From: Methanobacteriaceae archaeon
GTDB taxonomy: Archaea; Methanobacteriota; Methanobacteria; Methanobacteriales; Methanobacteriaceae
Length of the DNA stretch: 64,000 bases
NCBI GenBank assembly: GCA_013403005.1
Contig: JACBOA010000005.1
Span: 1-64,000, forward strand
Direction: 5' to 3'
Shown here: piece by piece, positions 56,331 to 64,000 of the stretch
Layout: the number at the start of each line of letters is the position of its first letter
Numbering within the stretch: position 1 is the first letter of the stretch
Position numbers and translations under genes: made by a program
The notes under the pieces: model-generated
What the model was told of the DNA's origin: nothing
The model's input: the letters and a program-made list of their open reading frames with translations, nothing else
The model's database searches: none

Positions 56331-59300
56331 TCAACCTCTCTTAAGATTATAATAATATTGATATAATATTAGTGTAACTACTATAATTATTGCTGCAATG
56401 ATTAATGCAACCACAAATATTAGGAATATTCCAAGGATCCATCCACAAATTGTTAAAACAGCTAAAAGTGCCCATATTAGGACAGCAATAAATCCAATAG
56501 CAAATATAATTGTGCATGCATCCCCTAATATAAGTAAAACTTGTAAGACGAATTTCAATAAAGGTGTTCCATCGTTGGGATCATCTGAGGTTTCGGCTGC
56601 ACTTCCAGTTGACTGTGTTGACGTTCCTGTGGCTGATCCTGTTATTGAAGATCCGTCCCCTGGTTGATTATTGTTTGATGAATCACTTCCTGATTCTGAA
56701 GGTTTAATTAAAGGATTTTTTACACTTAAGTTTGGGTATACATAATAGTTAACAGATGTTTGTGCTTCATTACCAGCATAATCGAATACTTTTAGATTTA
56801 TGACATAGGTTCCAATTGGGAGTAGGTATGGGAAATTTAATTGCAAAATCCAATTATTATCAGAGTAACCTAATAGACCTTCGGAACCATCTTCGAAATA
56901 TGCGTGAATTTCTTTCGCATCAGGTGATGATTCTGCAATAATTGATGTATTTTGTCTGCTAAAATCAATATATTTTAATCTATCTGGAGTTATTATAGCT
57001 GTTATCGTAGGTGGGGTGTTGTCCACTGTGAAGTTGATTTTTTCGGTGATTTGGTTACCCACATCATCGTTAGCTGTTACTAGGGCTGAATAAGTTCCAT
57101 CGGGAAGTTGTGGGATAATGGTTTCTGCATTCCAGGTACCAGAGTTTCGACTCCATGAATAGGTCCAAGAAGTCCAATTCAGGTTTAAATTTTGTCCAAA
57201 AATATTGACTGTGATTGTACTAGTATCGTCTGGGTCGAAATATGATGTACTGATACATGAAATCTTGATTACATCACCTGATTTTATGGGATTAGGTGTG
57301 GCAGAAACTGAAATAATAGGTGGGGTGTTGTCAACTGTGAATCCAGTATTTCTAACTAAATTCATTATGGTATAATTGGGTAATAGCCATGAAAACCAGT
57401 TCATTTCATATAAACACTTAATATATAGATTTTTATATCCGTCTTCGGTATCTGGGATTGTGTAATTGGTTGTCCATGATCCATTGGCTTGTTTTTCTAG
57501 ATCTATTTCTCCAAAGGGGCTTGATACAGTGACTTTCCATGGGTCGGGGTTGGCGTGAACTATTATAATTAAATTATTTCTTGATTTTACCTTGGAGGTA
57601 ACTGTGTAATTTATTATGGGGCTTATGTTTCTAACGGTGAAGTTAACTGTTTGTGTTCCTTGGTTTCCGGACCAGTCTTGAGCAGTTAATAGAACAGTGT
57701 AGTTTCCTTCTGTTAACCAACTGGAATATTCAGCTGCCCATGAGCCGTCTTCCTGACGTTCGAGAATATATACATTGCCCAAAACTGTTGCTGTCACACC
57801 AATAACATCAGAATCCGTTAAAACATGGAAATATATCCAAGGCTTAGTTGGAAGTTCCCCATACATCATATCACAATGGGTTACATTTCCCGAAACTATT
57901 GGCGCCTGGTTATCTAATGGGTTGAAAAGATTGAAATTGAGTGAAAGAGTATTCTGATTACCTGCTCTATCTGTTGCTGTTAATAGGATGGGATAATTAC
58001 CATCTGAAACATATGGAACACAATATTTAAGAATCCAGGTACCATCATCTTGTTTTATTAGGTCATAGGTTTGATTTATGATTAAAGCGGATATGCTGGT
58101 TGTATCAGAATCAGAAGTGGCATTTATGTTTAGATTATCATTTGTTTTCGCAGTACCTGGAGTTACCGAACCGGATAATACTGGAGGTGTGTTGTCCACT
58201 GTGAAATAGAGGATGGTTGTATTTTGATTCCCTGATTTATCAGTTGCTGTTAGAAGAATTGTATAGGTTCCATCAGGAATGTTTGGAGTTAAGTAAGAAA
58301 GATTCCACCCTGTAGTCTGTTGGTATAAGTCAAATGTTTCTCCATTAATTAAAGCAGTGGCTTTTAGGGTATCTGAACTGGTAAGTGCATCAATAGAAAT
58401 GTAATCGCCTGATTTAACTAAATCAGGTGTAATTGTGGCCGAAATTGTAGGGAGTGTGTTATCTACTGTGAATCCAAGTGAAATATTTCTTTGATTCCCT
58501 GCATTATCAGTTACATTTAACTCAACCGGATAAAAACCATTAGCAAGTGATAGAACAAGATAACTTAAGATCCAAAAACCGTTACTTCCCTTGATCAGGG
58601 AATAGGATGTATCAAGAATAGTAGCAGACACACTTGCAATATTGGGGCTGGGACTAACTTGTATGGTGACAATATCACCAGACTTTGTGCAATCTGGATT
58701 GATAGTGGCAGTTAGTGGATAATTTTCTGTGTACACAAAGATGTCTTTACAGTTATTGGTATCGTCTGATATAAGTACATCTGAGAGGGAGCTGAATGCT
58801 ACTGTATGTCCGTCGGCACTTATTGAGGGCTGGTAACTGCTGTAAAATGATGTTTCTCCTGTGGAACTGGATATTAATTTAGTAGTTTTGGAAAATTGAT
58901 CATAGATATATACATCCATCCATCTGTCAATTGTGTCGCTGATCTCGTGATTTGCACTTGAAACTGCCACGTAACGACCATCAGCACTTATTGATGGTTC
59001 AATTGTCATGGAATTTGGTACCCCATTCCATGAGATTTCCACTTGTTCTATAGTTTTTGATGAGGTGTTATAAATTAAAAGACTATTACCTCCTGAGGTA
59101 AAGACCAAATAAGAGCCATTAGCACTGATTGAAGGATAATTAAAATTATAAAAACCTCCTTCAAAACTAGAGGTATTAACCTTTTCCAGGATGCCTGAAT
59201 TTCTGTTGTAAATATATACTCCAGAATAACTGTTAACAGTATTTTCAACCAGATTATTTGCAGACGAGATAAAAGCAATTAAACTGCCATCACCGTTTAT

Positions 59301-59969
59301 TGTAGGTTTCTCACTGTTGCCATTTGCTTCATTACCTGTGTTTGAAACAGTTAATCGTGTGATCTGGCCAGAATCATTATCATATAAAAAAATATCACAT
59401 TTTCCATTATTGTCAGAGGGGACAAGGTTAGTTGCATATGAACTGAAAGCTATGAAACGTCCATCTGCACTAATTGCAGGTTCGTTACTATCACCATTGC
59501 TCTCCTTACCTGTATTGGTTATACTAATGCGTTTATTGATTCCCAATAATATATCCCGTAAAAAGATATCAGAAACACCGTTGGTGTCTCCTGGCACTAA
59601 ATTATTTGCATTTGAGGTAAAAGTCACATAACGTCCATCAACACTGATTGCAGGTTCGTTACTATCACCATTGCCCTCTTCACCAGTATTTGATACACTT
59701 GCTCTTATAGTTGTGTTTAGAACATTGTCACGGATGAAAATATCCGAAAATCCATTGGTGTCACCCGGGACTAAATTATCAGCATATGATGTGAATGCGA
59801 TGTATCGTCCATCTGCGCTGATTGATGGGTTGGAACTGGCAGCGTTGGATTGACTTCCATCACTAGAAACACTTATCCTTTCTGTGGTGTTATCAGCTGC
59901 TACTATTGTTCCACAGGTTACTAAAACCAAAAATAATACGAGCATTAGTAGTAGAACTTTATTTTTCAT
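56331..59969 (-). CDS. surface protein: seven propeller repeats, seven Ig-like repeats, C-terminal anchor
   Basis: A 1212-residue protein. From ATG 59969 it has a clean signal peptide (KNKVLLLMLVLFLVLVTCG). Residues about 30-395 contain seven PD40/TolB-like repeats, each marked by PSISADGRYIAF-like text, enough for one seven-bladed beta-propeller. Residues about 400-1085 hold seven Ig-like repeats with the joint FTVDNTPP and xxxKSGDxxxI. A Ser/Gly/Thr-rich spacer (1090-1135) leads to two or three C-terminal transmembrane helices and a basic tail (YYNLKRG). Many N-x-T/S sites suggest glycosylation. It heads an operon with two membrane proteins. An in-frame start 57 bp upstream would spoil the signal peptide. 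Confidence 0.88.
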   Translation of the reverse strand: MKNKVLLLMLVLFLVLVTCGTIVAADNTTERISVSSDGSQSNAASSNPSISADGRYIAFTSYADNLVPGDTNGFSDIFIRDNVLNTTIRASVSNTGEEGNGDSNEPAISVDGRYVTFTSNANNLVPGDTNGVSDIFLRDILLGINKRISITNTGKESNGDSNEPAISADGRFIAFSSYATNLVPSDNNGKCDIFLYDNDSGQITRLTVSNTGNEANGNSEKPTINGDGSLIAFISSANNLVENTVNSYSGVYIYNRNSGILEKVNTSSFEGGFYNFNYPSISANGSYLVFTSGGNSLLIYNTSSKTIEQVEISWNGVPNSMTIEPSISADGRYVAVSSANHEISDTIDRWMDVYIYDQFSKTTKLISSSTGETSFYSSYQPSISADGHTVAFSSLSDVLISDDTNNCKDIFVYTENYPLTATINPDCTKSGDIVTIQVSPSPNIASVSATILDTSYSLIKGSNGFWILSYLVLSLANGFYPVELNVTDNAGNQRNISLGFTVDNTLPTISATITPDLVKSGDYISIDALTSSDTLKATALINGETFDLYQQTTGWNLSYLTPNIPDGTYTILLTATDKSGNQNTTILYFTVDNTPPVLSGSVTPGTAKTNDNLNINATSDSDTTSISALIINQTYDLIKQDDGTWILKYCVPYVSDGNYPILLTATDRAGNQNTLSLNFNLFNPLDNQAPIVSGNVTHCDMMYGELPTKPWIYFHVLTDSDVIGVTATVLGNVYILERQEDGSWAAEYSSWLTEGNYTVLLTAQDWSGNQGTQTVNFTVRNISPIINYTVTSKVKSRNNLIIIVHANPDPWKVTVSSPFGEIDLEKQANGSWTTNYTIPDTEDGYKNLYIKCLYEMNWFSWLLPNYTIMNLVRNTGFTVDNTPPIISVSATPNPIKSGDVIKISCISTSYFDPDDTSTITVNIFGQNLNLNWTSWTYSWSRNSGTWNAETIIPQLPDGTYSALVTANDDVGNQITEKINFTVDNTPPTITAIITPDRLKYIDFSRQNTSIIAESSPDAKEIHAYFEDGSEGLLGYSDNNWILQLNFPYLLPIGTYVINLKVFDYAGNEAQTSVNYYVYPNLSVKNPLIKPSESGSDSSNNNQPGDGSSITGSATGTSTQSTGSAAETSDDPNDGTPLLKFVLQVLLILGDACTIIFAIGFIAVLIWALLAVLTICGWILGIFLIFVVALIIAAIIIVVTLILYQYYYNLKRG

Positions 59970-60026
59970 TCCTCTCACACCATTTTCCCCAGTCAGCCTT
60001 GTAAAAACTGAAATATTAGTATCCAT

Positions 60027-60660
60027 AAAACAAAGAGTTAATCTCTCCTTTTATGTAAAATCTCAAGTTTTAGCAGCCTATTTCCCTTATTTATTTCCAT
60101 TGGATATAATACAGTAATAACTACAATAATGATAATAATAGTATAATTATGTTGTTTTATAAATTTTACTATATTATTATGAAAAGATAATAATGCAGGA
60201 GTAAAAATAAGGATATTATAAAGGAATCATATTGTTCAGGCGAAGGATAGTATTAATTGTTTAGACACCCTTGGTTGTCTTTTGGATTTTAATGTTTGAC
60301 TAATTGGGATTGTTTAAAATAAAAGAAATATTTTCTTACAGGAATTTTTTAAGATTAGACTTTTTTGGTTTATCCGTGTGAGTTTTTTTTAAATTTATTC
60401 GCATCATTTGGATGTTAATTTTTTATGAAAGATTGTGGCATATTGTGCCAATGTAAGGGAAAGTATAGAAAATTGGAGATTTTCTAATATTACTAATACA
60501 ACTAAGTTTATATAAAAATTCATAGTAAATATAACAATTTTGCTTTCTTACTTCCATCATATGATCATTTTTATATCCTTTATAATAGCCTATATCCTTT
60601 GTGTTGATTTTAAGCATCTCCACCAGATATTCTTGGATTGATCTTAATTGGTCAAACTCA
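60027..60660. other. 630-bp divergent spacer between surface protein and hdrC
   Basis: AT-rich sequence. No supported ORF; a 66-codon minus-strand frame (60423-60623) spans a duplicated leader segment (60552-60612) and looks like decayed or non-coding sequence. Promoters for the surface protein operon (minus) must lie in the left part. The hdrC promoter is at the right end and is listed separately. Confidence 0.5.
60552..60612 (-). repeat. copy of the leader and first codons of the 54086-54835 gene
   Basis: On the minus strand both this stretch and 54830-54890 carry the same sequence of elements: an aa-tt-caacacaaggatata block, an AT-rich middle, then atcatatgatggaa. The core ttccatcatatgat is identical (14 nt) and tatatcctt-gtgttga nearly so. 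Only the leader and about three codons match; the following frame is unrelated. Confidence 0.5.
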
Positions 60661-60665
60661 AGTAG

Positions 60666-60725
60666 TGTAACCTAAAAGGTTACAGTTAAGCATTTTTTAG
60701 TAACCTTTATATATACTGACCTCTA
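60666..60725 (+). promoter_or_regulatory. hdrC promoter with TGTAACC-TAAA A-GGTTACA palindrome
   Basis: A perfect palindrome TGTAACC-5nt-GGTTACA lies at 60666-60684. A third half-site GTAACC (60710-60715) directly abuts the TATA box tttatatata (60716-60725), where a B recognition element would sit. The TATA position predicts a transcript start near 60750, about 40 bp before the hdrC start. The paired and single GTAACC sites look like a regulator operator controlling the hdrCB operon. Confidence 0.6.
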
Positions 60726-60760
60726 GACTTTGAACTGGAAATCACATGGTTTTCCAAGAG

Positions 60761-61710
<950 letters not shown>

Positions 61711-61719
61711 GGTGATAAT

Positions 61720-62643
61720 ATGGCTGAAAAAGAATTTGCATACTTCTTAGGATGTATCATGAATAACCGATACCCAGGTATCGAAAAAGCCACACGAATA
61801 CTCTTTGAGAATCTTGGTGTAGGTCTTAAGGACATGGAAGGAGCATCATGCTGTCCAGCACCAGGAGTATTCGGTTCATTTGACAGAACCACTTGGGCTT
61901 CCATAGCTGCCAGGAACATAACCATCGCTGAAGAACAGGGAAATGACATCATGACCGAGTGTAATGGATGTTTCGGATCCCTATTTGAAACCAACCACAT
62001 GCTACATGAAGATGAACAGATGAAGGAGAAAATCAACAAGGTTCTCGCAGAAGTTGGACGTGAATACAAAGGTGAAATTAACGTACGACACTTCGCTGAA
62101 ATTCTCTATAACGATGTAGGATTGGAAAAACTGGCAGAATCAGTAACTAAACCACTGAACCTTAATGTTGCAGTGCACTACGGCTGCCACTTCCTCAAAC
62201 CAAGCGCTGAAATCAACATTGACGACCCAATAAAACCAACCATTCTGGACGAACTGGTAGAAATCACTGGAGCCAAGTCTGTACCTTACAAGGACAAAAT
62301 GATGTGCTGTGGTGCTGGTGGAGGTCTAAGATCTCGAGATATCGATGTAACCGCAGATTTCACCAGAGAAAAACTCACCAACATGAGAGAAGCAGGTGTA
62401 GATGCCATTGTAAATGTCTGCCCATTCTGTCACCTTCAGTTCGATGTGGGTCAGGTTGAAGTTAATGATAAATTCGGCACTGACTTTGAAATCCCTGTCT
62501 TCCATTTAGCCCAACTCTTCGGATTGGCCATGGGACTGGGTGGAGATGAGTTAACCCTGGATGCCCACCAGGTATGCACAGACTCTGCCATGGAGAAGTG
62601 CTGGGACTTCTCAGAACTGGATGAAGTAACTGGTGGAGAATAA
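61720..62643 (+). CDS. hdrB: heterodisulfide reductase subunit B
   Basis: A 307-residue HdrB, the catalytic subunit with two non-cubane 4Fe-4S clusters that cleave the CoM-S-S-CoB disulfide. Two cysteine-rich CCG domains are seen: LGCIMNNRYPG, ASCCPAPG and TECNGCFGS in the first; HYGCHFLKP, MMCCGAGGGLRSRD and VCPFCHLQFD in the second. All ligands expected of HdrB appear intact. ATG at 61720 follows aaggtgat. The tail of about 15 residues after the second domain is acidic. It partners HdrC and, elsewhere, HdrA and the hydrogenase MvhADG. Confidence 0.96.
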   Translation: MAEKEFAYFLGCIMNNRYPGIEKATRILFENLGVGLKDMEGASCCPAPGVFGSFDRTTWASIAARNITIAEEQGNDIMTECNGCFGSLFETNHMLHEDEQMKEKINKVLAEVGREYKGEINVRHFAEILYNDVGLEKLAESVTKPLNLNVAVHYGCHFLKPSAEINIDDPIKPTILDELVEITGAKSVPYKDKMMCCGAGGGLRSRDIDVTADFTREKLTNMREAGVDAIVNVCPFCHLQFDVGQVEVNDKFGTDFEIPVFHLAQLFGLAMGLGGDELTLDAHQVCTDSAMEKCWDFSELDEVTGGE

Positions 62644-62733
62644 ACACATTCTCCCTCTAACTTTTTTTTACCATCCAAAGTTTTTTATTTTTCAAAATAC
62701 TAATTTTAACTACAATATATAAGAGGTGTTCTT

Positions 62734-63000
62734 TTGTTCGTAGCTACTCTTGCTGGAGTTTTTAAATTCGCAGAATTACCTGAAAAATACGGTCCTTTTG
62801 TACAGTACAAAGCAACTATTGAAAATAGATCAATCAAAGACACTGATGACATTGCAATTCTGGATATTGTCGGCACAGAAAGTGTCCATGTGCTGTTTTT
62901 AGACTCATATAAGAGTATGGGGGAGATCGACCAGGAACTTAATGCTGCCGATGCCAAGCTCAATCATCGTTCCAAACAAGTACTGGAAGGTTATTTATGA
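62734..63000 (+). CDS. DUF749 family protein
   Basis: An 88-residue archaeal DUF749 protein starting at TTG 62734 with agaggtg upstream. It contains FVATLAGVFKFAELPEKYGPF, given as landmark, and DIAILDIVGTESVHVLFLDSY. No catalytic motif or membrane segment; the fold is alpha/beta. Its stop overlaps the next start by 4 bp (ATGA). The pair regularly follows each other in Methanobacteriales as far as I recall. Function is unknown. Confidence 0.82.
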   Translation: MFVATLAGVFKFAELPEKYGPFVQYKATIENRSIKDTDDIAILDIVGTESVHVLFLDSYKSMGEIDQELNAADAKLNHRSKQVLEGYL

Positions 63001-63542
63001 GTCAACTCCCAGCAGAGCAAACCTGGATGGTGCTGGTGGAACTATTAACCGACCTTAGAAAAAAGGGAGTAAAAATTCCCAATGGGATCACTAAAAATGT
63101 TCAGATGGCCAAGACCACCATCAACTTCTATAAAGTGGATCCCACTGACCCGCAAAGACAGGTTGAAGTAGCAAGAATAAACGAATTTTTAACTAAAATT
63201 CAGGATTCTTTAATGAACCTTGCAGATGAGCAGGGAGATAAATACAGTGCTAAATGGTTAAACAAACTATTAAGAGCTTCCCAAGGGGAAGAAGTGTATC
63301 CTGAGAAGAGAACAGATTCAAAATTTGTGGTGGGAGCACCTTCTGGATTTTCCATGATCCGGGTTAACTTCAAGGCACCCCTATCAGAGGATAGGGTTCA
63401 GGAAATTGCCGAGTACCATAATGTAATTATAGAATTTGAGGAAGATAATCTTATAGCAGTTTACGGGGATAAAGAAAACCTTAAGATAAGTCTCCAGGAA
63501 CTATCTTCATTCTTCAAGGAACAGTTAAAAGAGATGAAATAA
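62997..63542 (+). CDS. DUF2096 family protein
   Basis: A 181-residue archaeal DUF2096 protein. It starts SQLPAEQTWMVLVELLTDLRKKGV and contains IPNGITKNVQMAKTTINFYK and, in the second half, GFSMIRVNFKAPLSEDRVQEIAE. No metal or catalytic motif is clear; mostly helical N-half, alpha/beta C-half. Translation is coupled to DUF749 by the 4-bp overlap. Function is unknown. Confidence 0.82.
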   Translation: MSQLPAEQTWMVLVELLTDLRKKGVKIPNGITKNVQMAKTTINFYKVDPTDPQRQVEVARINEFLTKIQDSLMNLADEQGDKYSAKWLNKLLRASQGEEVYPEKRTDSKFVVGAPSGFSMIRVNFKAPLSEDRVQEIAEYHNVIIEFEEDNLIAVYGDKENLKISLQELSSFFKEQLKEMK

Positions 63543-63647
63543 ATACTGAGGGATTTGGTAATCACAAGGTTACCGGATGTTTTAATCTCATAAAAAAGTA
63601 TACATTATGGGGCCATTTTTTAAATAATCTCTGAGGAGTTTATGTTT

Positions 63648-64000
63648 ATGAAAATATTAGCTGTCAGTGATCTTCACGGTAATATAAAACCTCTAATCAA
63701 TTACCTTAATAATAATAAAGTAGATCTAATTGTCATTGCCGGTGATATTACCCATTTCGGTCCAGTGGAGCTGGGTGAAGATATTCTAAATGAAATAAGT
63801 TCCTTTAAGGTTCCTGTACTGGCCATACCCGGAAACTGCGACCCTGGTTCCATGCACATCAACATGGATAATACTCAGGCCATCAACATCCATGCTAGAA
63901 ACATTGTAATTAATAACATAGGGGTCTGTGGATTTGGAGGTTCAAACCCAACACCCTTCGACACCCCTCTGGAATTCGAGGAAGTACAAATCTATGATGA
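63648..64000 (+). CDS. calcineurin-like metallophosphoesterase, 3' partial
   Basis: The first 117 residues of a metallophosphoesterase; the frame runs off the right edge. Metal motifs in order: KILAVSDLHGN (residues 1-11), IVIAGDITHFG (near 30) and IPGNCDPGS (near 61), typical of the YfcE/archaeal branch. ATG at 63648 is 9 nt after gaggag; an in-frame ATG at 63642 is 3 nt after it, so either could be used. Substrate unknown. Confidence 0.88.
   Translation, partial: MKILAVSDLHGNIKPLINYLNNNKVDLIVIAGDITHFGPVELGEDILNEISSFKVPVLAIPGNCDPGSMHINMDNTQAINIHARNIVINNIGVCGFGGSNPTPFDTPLEFEEVQIYD

Overview
The window is from a methanogenic archaeon of the order Methanobacteriales, most likely a Methanobacterium-type genome. 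This is inferred from the CoB-CoM heterodisulfide reductase genes hdrC/hdrB, thiol:fumarate reductase subunit B, a six-gene methanogenesis-marker (mmp) operon, archaeal-type glycyl-tRNA synthetase, diphthine synthase, Trm5, Nob1-like nuclease and several archaea-only DUF families. DNA is AT-rich, spacers are rich in T-runs, and most genes have clear GGAGG/GGTGA-type ribosome binding sites. No rRNA, tRNA, CRISPR array or insertion sequence was recognised.

Layout. 1-2142: the end of an unknown protein with a pentapeptide minisatellite, then two tandem MinD-type ATPases, the second with a substituted P-loop lysine. 2262-10280: housekeeping genes (PfkB kinase, TatD-like hydrolase, a 50-residue protein, glyS, dcd, TrmJ-like methylase, tfrB, YgjP-like metalloprotein). 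11224-18622: aromatic 2-oxoacid oxidoreductase iorAB and a phenylacetate-CoA ligase/ACT pair on either side of a catalase-peroxidase gene (katG). 18656-33663: a membrane and sensing region with two near-duplicate sodium:solute symporters (one with a small accessory ORF), a metallo-beta-lactamase fold protein, small membrane proteins, a seven-PAS cytosolic histidine kinase, an ArsR-like regulator with its own palindrome, and a GT-C-like membrane protein with an Asn/Gly-rich insert. 33910-38425: PRC-barrel protein, zinc mini-protein, pyrE, moaB, a strongly structured candidate RNA, Nob1-like gene and a DUF2117 protein.

38680-45441 is the most coherent block: mmp2, mmp3, mmp6, a DUF2111 gene, mmp5, mmp15 and mmp17 are packed with overlaps or gaps under 11 bp, and a compact nifB follows 158 bp later with no nitrogenase genes in view. 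Together with what is known of methyl-coenzyme M reductase (MCR) activation, this suggests a unit that builds or uses NifB-type iron-sulfur clusters for MCR activation.

45599-54838: mtnA, trm5, dph5, an orphan DNA adenine methylase, DUF1847, an ABC-2 exporter, a methyltransferase and a TGT/ArcS-like protein. 55316-59969: a large surface protein (seven propeller repeats, then seven Ig-like repeats, then a membrane anchor) with two membrane proteins downstream. 60667-64000: a palindromic promoter drives hdrC and hdrB; hdrC has an unusual acidic/basic N-terminal extension plus a strong internal start. Two archaeal DUF genes and a truncated phosphoesterase end the window.

The strongest candidates for something undescribed are the 90-nt structured RNA (36271-36360), the extended HdrC with two possible starts, and the NifB-mmp linkage with its unassigned DUF2111 member.
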